A stretch of DNA of 64,000 nt. Origin: Nocardia aurea (GTDB taxonomy: Bacteria > Actinomycetota > Actinomycetes > Mycobacteriales > Mycobacteriaceae). The notes under the pieces are model-generated. The model was not told the DNA's origin. It worked only from the letters and a program-made list of their open reading frames with translations, and searched no databases. The stretch covers positions 248,001 through 312,000 of the forward strand of contig NZ_QCYJ01000170.1 in NCBI RefSeq assembly GCF_003123685.1, written 5' to 3'. A program made the translations under genes and the position numbers. Shown here piece after piece: positions 56,701 through 64,000 of this stretch. Positions within the stretch are counted from its first letter, which is position 1; each line of letters opens with the position of its first letter.

Positions 56701-59700
56701 CGGCCACCGGCACCGCGTGGACGTTGCACGCCTCGGGCCGCACGCTGACCGGCAGTCACAAACAGACGCGGGTCGATGTGCCCGAGATCGAGGTCGGCGT
56801 CGATATCGACCCGACGATGTTCTACACCGGCCTCGCCGCGGCGGGTCTGCGGTACGGCCCGTCCTTCCAGCGGGTGCGCAGCGCGCGGGTCGGCCAGGAC
56901 ACCGTGGTCGCCACCGTGGACGGCAGCATCGCCGTGGACTCGGGCCATCTCGCCCATCCCGCCGTGGTCGACGCTGCGATGCAGACCGCGGCGCTGCTGT
57001 TCGCCGAATCACGGGTCGACGAAGGCACTCTGGTACCGGTCGGGGTGGCCGCCGTGCGGCTGGTCGCCCCGCTGCCCGAGCGGATCACCGTCGTCGCCCG
57101 TCGCGCGCGGGGTGCCCGGCTGCGGGCCGACGTGGATCTGCTCGACGATGATCACAATCTCGTCATGCGGCTGAGCGGTCTACAGATCGGCGCGCTCACA
57201 CCGGGGCAGGACCCGCTGCGCCGGATGGCCGACTTCTTCTACACCGAGACCATGGAACGGCGTGACCCGCTCGATCCCACGGCACTGCCACGGGATTCGG
57301 TGAGTACGGTCGTCCTCGCGCTCGGTGGCGCCGACAGCCGCGCGGAAGCGTTGGCGGAGGCGATCCCCGGTGCCAGGCTGCACCTGGTCGGATTGCCCGG
57401 GGAGGAGCCCGCCGCCGGTCTGACCGCGACACTGGAGGCCGCGAAGGCCGACGGTGCGGACCGGTTGCACGTGGTCGTGGTCGCGGGTCGCGTCGAGGAC
57501 GATATCGCCGCCCTGTGGACCTTGGAGCAGGTCGCGGTCGCCGTCGACGCCTTCGCACATCCGGAGAGCGGCGATCAGGGGGCCGAGAGCGTATTCGGTG
57601 ACGGCGAATGCCACGTCACCCTGGTGACCGAGCACGCGTTCGCGGTGCCGGAGCATCCGGCGCCGACGAATTCCGGACATGCCGCGCTCGCGGGTGCGCA
57701 CCGCGTGCTGCTCAACGAGCAGACCGCGCTGCGGTGGCGGCTGATCGACGTCGAATCCGGCACCGAGACAACCGATCTCATCACCGAGCTCGCGGTGCCC
57801 GGCGCGTTCTGGACCGACAATTCCGACGAGGTCGCGTTGCGTTCGGGCACCCGCTGGACCCCGCTGCTGACCAAGCCGCTGCCGGATCGACTCGAGGCTC
57901 TCGACACCGCCGAGCCGCTGGCCGACGCGGAGGCGAATTTCGGGCTGGAGATGCCGCGCAGCCGGGTGCTGTCCGCGCTCGCGTGGCGGCAGTGCCCGCG
58001 CCCCGATCCCGGCTCGGGGCAGATCGAGGTCAGGATGAAGGTCGTCGGGCTGAACTACAAGGACCCGCTCAAGGTCATCGGTCTGCTCGGCGAACGCGAA
58101 CTGGCCCCGACCTATTTCGGCACCGTGCCCGGCATGGAGGGCGTCGGCGAAGTGGTGCGGGTCGGCGCGGAAGTCACCGATCTCGCGGTCGGCGATCAGG
58201 TCGCCATCGCCGCCAAGGGCATGATGCAGCGCTACGTGATCGTCGACCGGGCGCGCGCCATCCCGCTGCCGCCCGACGCCGATCCCGGATACTGCACCAG
58301 CACCATCGCTTTCGGCACCGCCGAATACGCGCTGCATGATCTGGCCCGGCTGCAACCGGGTGAGACGGTGCTGATCCACGGGGCCGCGGGCGGCGTGGGC
58401 ACGGCCGCGATCCAGGTCGCGAAGGATCGCGGGGCGCGCATCATCGGCACCGCGAGTACCGACGAACGTCGCGCGCACGTGCTCGACCTGGGCGCCGACC
58501 ACGCGATCGACTCGCGCTCGCTGAACTTCGTCGACGATGTACTGGCACTGACCGGCGGCAAAGGCATCGAGGTGGTGCTGAGCAGCGCGCCGGGTGAGAT
58601 CCTGCGCCAGAACTTCAACGCCGTCGCCGAATTCGGGCGCATCGTCGAAGTGGGCAAGGCCGACATCTACACCGGCGGTCTGCTGGAGCTGGCCAATTTC
58701 GACAAGAACGTCGCGTACTTCTCGATGGATCTCGATCGCCTGGTCGCGGTGGACGCCCAACGGCTGATCACGCTCTTGCGACGGGTCTACGAGAAGGTGC
58801 TCGCGGGCACCTACCAGCCACTTCCCTATCGACTGTTCGACACCGACGACGTCGCGAGCGCGTTCGAGGAGACCATTCGCTCGACCGGCCTGAGCCGGAT
58901 CGCCTTGCGGATGGACTCACCGCTGCCGTCTGTGCGTCCCTACTTGGCCGAGGTCGAGATCGATTCGGCCGGAACGTATCTGGTCACCGGCGGATTCGGC
59001 GGTTTCGGTATGGCGATCGGTCGGTGGCTGGCGCTGCGCGGAGCGCGGCGGCTGGTGCTGATCGGCCGGGGTGGCGCGAATACCGAGGAGGCGCGGCGGC
59101 AACTGGAGGTGTGGCGCGCCGCCGATATCGAGGTGATCGTGGAACGGGCCGACGTCACCGATCCGGCGGCGATCGCCGCGATCGTCGGACGCGCGCATAC
59201 CGCCGAACATCCCTTGCGCGGGGTGTTCCACGCGGCCGGTTCGGTCGCCGACAATCGCCTGTCCGCGATGACCTTCGAGGAACTCGACGTCGTGTACCGG
59301 CCCAAGGTGCACGGGGCAAGGGTCCTGCACCGGGCGGTCGCCGATGCCGGGATCTCGCTGGACATGTTCGTGCTCTGCTCCTCCGGCGGTTCCATGTACG
59401 GCATCTACGGCCAGTACAACTACTGCGCGGCCAATGTCGCGGTGGAGACCATGGCCCAGCAATGGGCCGCGGCGGGCGAGCGGGCACTGTGCGTGGGCTG
59501 GGGGCACCTGTCCGGCGCCACCGGCGGTATGGCCGCCGACCGGACGGCGGTCAAATACCTCGATCTGGTCGGCTTCGACCCGATCGACATGGCCGACGCC
59601 ACCGCCTACCTGGAACAGACACTGCGGCTGGGTATTTCGCGCGCGGGCGTCATCCCGACCGACTGGGCCAAACTGACCGGCACCTTTCCGCAGCTCACCC

Positions 59701-60140
59701 GCACCGGCCGCACGATCGCGCTCGCGCGGGTCTCGGCGAAGGACACCTCGGAACTGGCCGGATTGCGCGCCGAGGTGGCCGCGATCGAGGAGGGCAAACG
59801 GGGGGCCTTCGTGGCCCGCAAGATGGCCGAGGAACTCGCCGTGGTCATGGGGGTTCCGGTCGAATCCATCGATATGACGGTCCCCGTCCCCGAATTGGGC
59901 CTGGACTCGTTGATGGCGGTGGAACTCGGCGCCCGGGTCACCAAAACCCTGGGCATCGACCTGATGTCGTTGCAGATGGGCCGGTCGTTCAGCCTGGAAC
60001 AGGCGGGCCCGAAGGTGGCGGAGCTGATCCTCGCGGCGGAATCCGCGAACGGGCGGTCGCTGCCGGACCCGGCCGCCCCGGTCGTGGACGACGCGCGCGA
60101 CGGCGCGCCCGAACCGGTTCCGGTGGGAGCGACATCGTGA
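53739..60140 (+). CDS. Highly reducing type I polyketide synthase, KS-AT-DH-ER-KR-ACP
   Basis: This 2,133-aa single-module synthase is similar in length to mycobacterial MAS/Pks2. Active sites by residue: KS Cys175 (DTACSSSL), His310 (EAHGTGT) and His350 (GHTEAA); AT Ser620 (GHSVGEV) with VEVPYHS ending at 723; DH His920 in HVVNGIKIMP and an Asp in VDAAMQ. The ER has LNYKDPLKVIG and GAAGGVGTAAIQ, the KR has TGGFGGFG with a Tyr in GQYNYCAAN, and the ACP has Ser2057 in LGLDSL. It can therefore carry out full reduction, iteratively extending a fatty acyl starter, as MAS does. There is no thioesterase, so release is likely by the PapA-like protein 28 bp downstream. The ATG at 53739 has GGAGG six bases upstream; the ORF extends to 53655. 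The AT motif differs from the classic methylmalonyl (YASH) and malonyl (HAFH) signatures, so the extender is uncertain. Confidence 0.95.
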   Translation: MSDIAIVGIGCRFAGGIESPDTFWEFVLDKRDGVVDMPADRWDFRRYYDPEPRTPGRSYTKRGAFMTTDPWAFDPDFFGISPREATVLDPQQRLMLEVTWEALDDAGIARHAAGGPVGVYVGGFVVDQSVIGVVGPALFHTDMHTPASASYTMLSNRIAYALNLVGPALTVDTACSSSLVAFHLACQALENGDCEVAMAGGVNVMLQPETFVLMCKGGFLAADGRCKSFDAAADGYGRGEGAGMVALKKLDDAVRDGDRIYAVVKATGANQDGRTTAITVPNADSQESLARSVCARAGLPPESITYVEAHGTGTLVGDPVELRALGKVFGASTGRSGSLGVGSVKSTLGHTEAAAGIASVIKAALAIRHRTIPPQGWIDKPNPDIPFDELGLHVQSDAEPLPADAEPMTIAVNGFGYGGTNAHAILREYRPTTVVEPASAPKHLGVLPISARGTGAARALAGRFADLISAGADPERLAEAAWTRMAHHQYRTGMLLGDTHDLVHELRAFAGGEGREAVRTIVARTTEPVFVFSGMGPQWWGMARELLTTEGVFADTANLIDTEFRAIAGWSIIEELRKPEERSRVTSTEVAQPANFLVQVALVRELARYGVEPAAIVGHSVGEVSAAYVSGMLSLRDAVLVAYHRARLQASTAGSGGMLAVGMSPEQARELVADDPRVDIAAINSASSLTLSGDVDRLDEIAEKLTEDGVFARRLRVEVPYHSRLMDPILDELRAVLARLEPQPPTVPLFSSVTGEQVFGPDWDAEYWCANVREPVRFADAISTLVAERRVFLEVGPHPVLSGNIRETMLGADVNGTTVPTLDRKQPDSESIRRTVIGLYGAGVLDLDTLFPDDRPAAPHVPLPRYPWQRTRLHSALPLFEQARLGSPGGYAMLGDPDVEGRPDWLLQVGTQLLPWLADHVVNGIKIMPGAAYLDAALSATAKRLGVERVALEQVRFVAPLIMGAPDVPLVALTVEEASGRFSIRSRSATGTAWTLHASGRTLTGSHKQTRVDVPEIEVGVDIDPTMFYTGLAAAGLRYGPSFQRVRSARVGQDTVVATVDGSIAVDSGHLAHPAVVDAAMQTAALLFAESRVDEGTLVPVGVAAVRLVAPLPERITVVARRARGARLRADVDLLDDDHNLVMRLSGLQIGALTPGQDPLRRMADFFYTETMERRDPLDPTALPRDSVSTVVLALGGADSRAEALAEAIPGARLHLVGLPGEEPAAGLTATLEAAKADGADRLHVVVVAGRVEDDIAALWTLEQVAVAVDAFAHPESGDQGAESVFGDGECHVTLVTEHAFAVPEHPAPTNSGHAALAGAHRVLLNEQTALRWRLIDVESGTETTDLITELAVPGAFWTDNSDEVALRSGTRWTPLLTKPLPDRLEALDTAEPLADAEANFGLEMPRSRVLSALAWRQCPRPDPGSGQIEVRMKVVGLNYKDPLKVIGLLGERELAPTYFGTVPGMEGVGEVVRVGAEVTDLAVGDQVAIAAKGMMQRYVIVDRARAIPLPPDADPGYCTSTIAFGTAEYALHDLARLQPGETVLIHGAAGGVGTAAIQVAKDRGARIIGTASTDERRAHVLDLGADHAIDSRSLNFVDDVLALTGGKGIEVVLSSAPGEILRQNFNAVAEFGRIVEVGKADIYTGGLLELANFDKNVAYFSMDLDRLVAVDAQRLITLLRRVYEKVLAGTYQPLPYRLFDTDDVASAFEETIRSTGLSRIALRMDSPLPSVRPYLAEVEIDSAGTYLVTGGFGGFGMAIGRWLALRGARRLVLIGRGGANTEEARRQLEVWRAADIEVIVERADVTDPAAIAAIVGRAHTAEHPLRGVFHAAGSVADNRLSAMTFEELDVVYRPKVHGARVLHRAVADAGISLDMFVLCSSGGSMYGIYGQYNYCAANVAVETMAQQWAAAGERALCVGWGHLSGATGGMAADRTAVKYLDLVGFDPIDMADATAYLEQTLRLGISRAGVIPTDWAKLTGTFPQLTRTGRTIALARVSAKDTSELAGLRAEVAAIEEGKRGAFVARKMAEELAVVMGVPVESIDMTVPVPELGLDSLMAVELGARVTKTLGIDLMSLQMGRSFSLEQAGPKVAELILAAESANGRSLPDPAAPVVDDARDGAPEPVPVGATS

Positions 60141-60168
60141 CCGGCCGTCATCGAAACGAGGGTGCACC

Positions 60169-61572
60169 ATGGTCGATTTCGGCCTGATCGATGAATGGGA
60201 ACCGGCCCCCGGCCGGTTGACCAGTTGGGTGGCGTCACCGGAATCGGTGGCGCGCGCCCGGCTGGCGCCGGTCCACCCGGCCCCGCCTTCGCATCAGCAA
60301 GAACAGTACCTGCGTCTGGCGAGCCGCCACGCGGCGGCGGAATTCCGATACTCGGGCCTGTGCCTGGTCACCGCCGAGATCCCGACCGGTGACCTGAACC
60401 GGGACGCGATGACCCGCGCGGTCAACGCGTTCCTGTTGCGGCACGACACCTTTCGCACCTGGTTCCGCACCGGAGCGGACGGAACCATCGAACGGCACCT
60501 GGTGCCGGAGGCCGACGTGGAATTCGTGCCGGTCGACTGCGGGCGGGTCGATGATCCGCGCACCGTCCGCGATCACGTGCAGAAGACGACGCCCGGTCCG
60601 TTCGACTGGGACTGTTTCACCTTCGGGACAATCGAGCGCGGGGATTCGACCACGGTCTACCTCGCGGTCGATCACCTGCACACCGACGGCTTCGGACAGT
60701 ACCTGTCCGGTTTCGATCTCGCGATGCTCTACACCCGCGAGATCTGGCCGGACGCACCCGACATGCTGTCCCCCGCGGCCGGCTATCTCGACTACTGCAC
60801 CGTCGAGCGGACCTACACCGGGCAGATGTCGCTCACCTCGCCCGGTGTAGGCAAGTGGCTGGAACTGCTCCGAGGCAACGAGGGCCGACTCCCGTCGTTC
60901 CCCCTGGATCTGGGCAGGCGCACCGATGTCTACAACCGCAGCGCGCACCGCACGGTGACGTTGTTCGACGAGCACACCGCATCGGATTTCGAACGGCGCT
61001 GCCGTGCGAACGGCGCGGAGTTCGTCGGCGGCATCTTCGCGGCGGCGGCCCTGACCGAACAGGAACTCCTCGACAGCGACTACTACTTCGGCATGACGCC
61101 GGTCAGTACCCGGGCCACCGCCGCCGAGCGCGCCTCGGTCGGCTGGTACGTGACGCTGCTGCCGGTGGCGTTCCCGCTCGGGTCCACCACCTCCTTCGAT
61201 CGGGTCGTCACCCTCGCGCAGCACTCCTACGAGAACGGCCTGCGACTCGCGCCCACCTCGTTCCAGCGGGTCGTCGAATTGCTGCCCGCCGATTCCGATC
61301 TGGACCTGCGACCCGGGTGGTCCTGCCCGATGATCTCCTACGTGGACGCGCGCGAACTGCTCGGCAACGAGTTCTTCGACCTGGCCTCATGCGGGCTCTA
61401 CGCCAATCGCGCGGCGTCGGAACAGGTTCTGATCTGGATCAACCGATTGTCGACCGAGACCACGCTGAGCGTCATCTACCCGGACACCCCGGTGGCGCAC
61501 CGATCCGTCGAACGGTACGTCGAGCTCCTACGCCGGGTGTTCCACGCGGCGGCACGGGAGCAGGACCGATGA
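60169..61572 (+). CDS. PapA-like (condensation-fold) acyltransferase
   Basis: This 467-aa protein has the condensation/CAT fold of polyketide-associated proteins. The active site His169-Leu-His-Thr-Asp173-Gly174 (HxxxDG) follows VYLAVD, and the VGWYVTLLPVAFPL region corresponds to the second structural motif of PapA and NRPS C domains. The N-terminus (VDFGLIDEWEPAPGRLTSW) resembles PapA1/PapA3-type enzymes of sulfolipid and acyltrehalose synthesis. It probably moves the PKS-bound acyl chain from Ser2057 of the ACP to a hydroxyl acceptor such as trehalose; the acceptor is inferred. GAGGG six bases before the ATG supports the start. It is translated from the same operon as the PKS. Confidence 0.88.
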   Translation: MVDFGLIDEWEPAPGRLTSWVASPESVARARLAPVHPAPPSHQQEQYLRLASRHAAAEFRYSGLCLVTAEIPTGDLNRDAMTRAVNAFLLRHDTFRTWFRTGADGTIERHLVPEADVEFVPVDCGRVDDPRTVRDHVQKTTPGPFDWDCFTFGTIERGDSTTVYLAVDHLHTDGFGQYLSGFDLAMLYTREIWPDAPDMLSPAAGYLDYCTVERTYTGQMSLTSPGVGKWLELLRGNEGRLPSFPLDLGRRTDVYNRSAHRTVTLFDEHTASDFERRCRANGAEFVGGIFAAAALTEQELLDSDYYFGMTPVSTRATAAERASVGWYVTLLPVAFPLGSTTSFDRVVTLAQHSYENGLRLAPTSFQRVVELLPADSDLDLRPGWSCPMISYVDARELLGNEFFDLASCGLYANRAASEQVLIWINRLSTETTLSVIYPDTPVAHRSVERYVELLRRVFHAAAREQDR

Positions 61573-61624
61573 GAATTCCTCGCGGAGGACCACACGAAGA
61601 TCCCCGACCGGGCAGGCAACAGCG

Positions 61625-62311
61625 ATGATCGACAGCATCTTTCGTGACCCCGGGATTCCCGACGGAGAGAAATGCGTCTACACCGTCGGCGTCGCGGACC
61701 GGTCGCCGACGATCGATCTGGTCAGCGTGACCGGCCGTGACAGCGACGGCTACCGTTCGATCATCCGGGCCGGTTCGGGCGACGGTGACTTCACGATCAC
61801 GGTGGAGCAGCGATTCCAGCGGGCGGGCGACCGTCTCCTCGCGGCCGACTATCGCGCCGAAACCCGTTCCGGCACCGCGATAGTCAGCCGCGAGGAAGCG
61901 CAGTTCCGCGGCACCAGTCATCTACAGATCGGCGACGGGGTCGCACCCTTCCCCACCGATCTCATGCCGCTCGCGGGCGGCCTTACCCTGCTACGTGGAC
62001 TGGAGTTCACCGAGGACGCCGAAGCGGATATCCCCCTGTGGCTCGCCTTCTCGATACACATCCCGCTGAGCGCACGGGTCGAACACCGCACCGTGGTGGA
62101 CGTACCGGCGGGCACCTTCGACAGCTGGCAACTCCGGCTGCGCCCCCGCCTGGCGGGTCTGAACTCCCTCCTCGAGAAGATGCTCAGCGGGTTCCTTCCC
62201 CCGGCCGTCGTGCACATCGAGGCGGCCCCACCGCATCGGATGGTGCGATTCGAATTCCCGACCGGTCCGATGCCGTGGGACGCCCGCGGACTCATGGAAC
62301 TGGTGACCTGA
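61625..62311 (+). CDS. DUF3108-like beta-rich protein of the lipid locus
   Basis: This 228-aa protein lacks a signal peptide and membrane helix. It is mostly predicted beta strand with alternating hydrophobic residues (VYTVGVADRS, YRSIIRAGSG, FTITVEQRFQ). A C-terminal part (VVDVPAGTFDSWQLRLR...) carries the PAGTFD turn seen in DUF3108-type lipid-binding-like domains. It is the third gene of the PKS operon, 52 bp after the acyltransferase gene, so a role in handling the acyl product is plausible. An ATG overlapping the upstream stop (61569) is in another frame and is not used. The family call is tentative; mycobacterial acyl-lipid loci do not usually carry it. Confidence 0.6.
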   Translation: MIDSIFRDPGIPDGEKCVYTVGVADRSPTIDLVSVTGRDSDGYRSIIRAGSGDGDFTITVEQRFQRAGDRLLAADYRAETRSGTAIVSREEAQFRGTSHLQIGDGVAPFPTDLMPLAGGLTLLRGLEFTEDAEADIPLWLAFSIHIPLSARVEHRTVVDVPAGTFDSWQLRLRPRLAGLNSLLEKMLSGFLPPAVVHIEAAPPHRMVRFEFPTGPMPWDARGLMELVT

Positions 62312-62332
62312 GGACGCCTGCCTCGCCCGTCA

Positions 62333-63442
62333 CTATCCGTCGCCGCGCAGCAGCAGGACGCCGCTGGGTGTGAGGCCACCACTGCTCACGACCCCGACAC
62401 GTGCTCCAGCGATCTGACGGGCACCCGCCTGGCCGCGAAGCTGGCTGACGGCCTCGTGGACGAGACCCATCCCGTGCGTTCGACCATGGGACAGTTGACC
62501 GCCGTGCGTGTTCACCGGGAGCACGCCGTCCCTGGCGATCGCGCGCCCGCCGTCGAGGAATTCCGCGGCTTCACCGATTCCGCAGAAACCCAGGGCCTCC
62601 ATCCAGGACAGGCAATTGAACGTGAAGCCGTCATAGAGTTCGGCGACGTCCACATCGTCGGGACGCAACGACGTTCTGCTCCACATGTGCGCCGCTTGCC
62701 CCAGCACCTGTGGCACGTGGGTCATCGTGCCCTGATCCCAGTCCAGGCGATCGATACCTTCCCCGTAGCCCCCGACATCGCCGAAACCCGGATAGGAAGC
62801 CACCCCGTCGATATCGGCCAAGTCGAGTCCCGCATCGGCTATCGCGGCGTGGCTCGCCTGGATCGTCAGCGACAGGGGCGAGACCATGAGCCGACGTCCG
62901 ATCGGCGACATTCCGATGCCGCTGATCACGACCCTGTCCTCGAACTTGTCCTCGCGGAACGGGACTCGGACATGCGGGGTGATCGCGACCGCCGCGTCGT
63001 CCTCCGGTAACGGTGCCGGATACTCGATGCTGTCGACGGCGGGACGGAACAGCGGCAGCCATACGTCCTCGATCCCAGCGAAGACGACTTCCATGCCACG
63101 GCCGAGCCACAGCTCGTCGGGATCGCATTCCACGGCGTTGGTTGTCAGGCGCACCCGGGGATCTTCGGCGATCGCCACCTGCGCGACCACATACGGGGAC
63201 GACAGGCCCGGGCAGTGGAAACCGTAGCTGACCGTGAACCCGACAAGGGTCGCCTTCCCGGACACCGGAACCACGGTGAGCCTGTCGCCGTGGCAGTACC
63301 GGCATACCGGCGCGGGCGGGTGAGCGAAGGCATCGCAACTGTCGCATCGCTGGAATCGGAGCGTGCCGTCGGCACCGGAGGTCCAGAAGAACTCGTTGTC
63401 GAGGGTGAGCAATGGAAGCGGACGTCGGGTCGTGTCGGACAC
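62333..63442 (-). CDS. DUF35 - thiolase fusion with apparent internal deletion
   Basis: This protein of about 369 aa opens with a DUF35 rubredoxin-like zinc finger (CDSC about residues 32-35, CRYC about 46-49) and an OB fold (to about 120). From about residue 155 a thiolase of the SCP2/Ltp2 type begins (VVISGIGMSPIGRRL, AAIADAGLDLADIDGVASYPG). At about residue 215 it passes directly to the C-terminal thiolase part (LDWDQG, RPDDVDVAELYDGF, NTHGGQLSHGRTHGMG). The whole thiolase region is about 215 residues against about 380 expected, and the segment with the nucleophilic Cys is missing. The frame is intact. The GTG at 63442 has GGAAGG five bases upstream and is preferred to 63481. It may be inactive or have a changed role. 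It is convergent with the PKS operon (21-bp gap). Confidence 0.8.
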   Translation of the reverse strand: MSDTTRRPLPLLTLDNEFFWTSGADGTLRFQRCDSCDAFAHPPAPVCRYCHGDRLTVVPVSGKATLVGFTVSYGFHCPGLSSPYVVAQVAIAEDPRVRLTTNAVECDPDELWLGRGMEVVFAGIEDVWLPLFRPAVDSIEYPAPLPEDDAAVAITPHVRVPFREDKFEDRVVISGIGMSPIGRRLMVSPLSLTIQASHAAIADAGLDLADIDGVASYPGFGDVGGYGEGIDRLDWDQGTMTHVPQVLGQAAHMWSRTSLRPDDVDVAELYDGFTFNCLSWMEALGFCGIGEAAEFLDGGRAIARDGVLPVNTHGGQLSHGRTHGMGLVHEAVSQLRGQAGARQIAGARVGVVSSGGLTPSGVLLLRGDG

Positions 63443-63974
63443 AGAGGCCTTCCCGGTCGGCGGATCGGCCCGCCGATACATTTCTCATCGATCGGCTCGG
63501 CCTTTCGCGCTCACGCAGAAGTACGCCCGAAGTCATGCGGAAACGCCCCGTCGGAGCGGAGATGTGGGCGGCCGACCCTATTCCCACACCCACGTTCGAC
63601 GTGTAACCTCCTCGATCATGACCTAATATTCGTTCCGTGAACGGTAGCGATCGGCTACAGCGGCGTCAAGCCGTTGTCACCAACCATCCGCTTCATCACC
63701 CCGCCGGCCGCGAACACCGACCGGTCGACCGAATCCGGTTCGATTCCAGCTCGTCACCGAGCGGACGTCCGTCCCGATCGAAACTCCGGATACGTTGCCG
63801 CACTGTTTATTTCACTCGTCGACGCGGCGCGACCACCACCGAGTCGCTGCCGCGTGCATTCCGGCGAATACACGAGCACCCGCGAGGCCCCCGGGTCTGC
63901 ACGCCGAGCGCACGTGCCGGCCGATTCGACCGGCGACACCGAGACAACCGAGACAGAAACGCGAAGGAGCCGAC
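63443..63974. other. Intergenic region, no gene seen
   Basis: This 532-bp gap lies between the DUF35-thiolase start and the gene entering the right edge. A 113-codon frame at 63637-63978 is Arg/Pro-rich without recognisable structure and overlaps the downstream start, so I do not call it. The part near 63600-63650 is AT-rich (CTAATATTCG) and may hold promoters for both directions. Confidence 0.4.
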
Positions 63975-64000
63975 ATGACGCGAAATTCCGCGAACCCACC
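63975..64000 (+). CDS. Gene start cut by the right edge
   Basis: An ATG at 63975 is preceded by AAGGAG (63964-63969) with a five-base spacer and begins MTRNSANP before the window ends. The ribosome site is the best in the vicinity and the gene reads out of the window; nothing can be said about its product. Confidence 0.55.

Noticed and set aside
53739..60140. Direct orthologue of mycocerosic acid synthase
   Set aside because: Domain order and length fit, but the AT selectivity motif differs and there is no FAAL nearby, so only a MAS-like architecture is claimed.
63637..63978. Plus-strand frame of 113 codons before the right-edge gene
   Set aside because: Arg/Pro-rich product without structure, and it overlaps a well-supported start at 63975.

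Overview
The window looks like chromosome from a high-GC, mycolate-containing actinomycete, most likely Nocardia or a close relative. The evidence is very high third-position GC, two antigen-85-like mycolyltransferase homologues, an MMPL lipid exporter beside a reducing PKS and a PapA-like acyltransferase, an AccD4-like acyl-CoA carboxylase subunit, and an F420-dependent oxidoreductase. No rRNA, tRNA, CRISPR array, insertion sequence or phage gene was seen.

Layout. 1-2 kb: a polytopic membrane protein cut by the left edge faces a SLATT-domain two-helix membrane protein. 2-7 kb: an overlapping five-gene operon (DUF4242 protein, acyl-CoA-dehydrogenase-fold flavoprotein, NitT/Ssu-type ABC ATPase, binding protein, permease), divergent from a TetR regulator with a clear operator between them. 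7-18 kb: mostly housekeeping and envelope genes: a secreted PHB-depolymerase-like esterase, soluble transhydrogenase SthA, a quinone-oxidoreductase-like enzyme, a LapA-like protein, a CsbD stress protein, an orphan CHASE3 histidine kinase, a secreted alpha/beta hydrolase, an F420 LLM oxidoreductase, a small secreted protein and a double-hotdog thioesterase. 18.4-36.6 kb: one giant five-module NRPS gene (about 6,073 aa; C-A-T-E, C-A-T, C-A-T, C-A-T, C-A-T-TE) behind an 875-bp upstream region. 37-44 kb: a glycine-zipper secreted protein, a MerR/MFS/O-methyltransferase cassette with a perfect 22-bp MerR operator, the AccD subunit and an unrecognised conserved protein. 44-48 kb: a large HTH-nSTAND-membrane-WD40 protein. 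48-63.5 kb: an envelope-lipid locus, with two mycolyltransferase-like esterases, a GyrI-like small protein, an MMPL transporter divergent from PKS (KS-AT-DH-ER-KR-ACP) - PapA-like acyltransferase - DUF3108-like protein, and a convergent DUF35-thiolase fusion whose thiolase half appears internally truncated. A new gene starts at the right edge.

How the genes may work together. The PKS has no thioesterase and is followed at once by a PapA-type acyltransferase and flanked by an MMPL pump. This is the logic of the mycobacterial sulfolipid and acyltrehalose loci: a reduced acyl chain is made on the PKS, transferred to an acceptor by the PapA-like enzyme and exported by MMPL. No fatty-acyl-AMP ligase is visible here. 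The NRPS is a separate assembly line with its own thioesterase and no visible tailoring partners. Its second module carries the signature of a module that lost an epimerase. The strongest candidates for undescribed biology are the NRPS product, the PKS/PapA/DUF3108/MMPL lipid and the HTH-nSTAND-WD40 protein.
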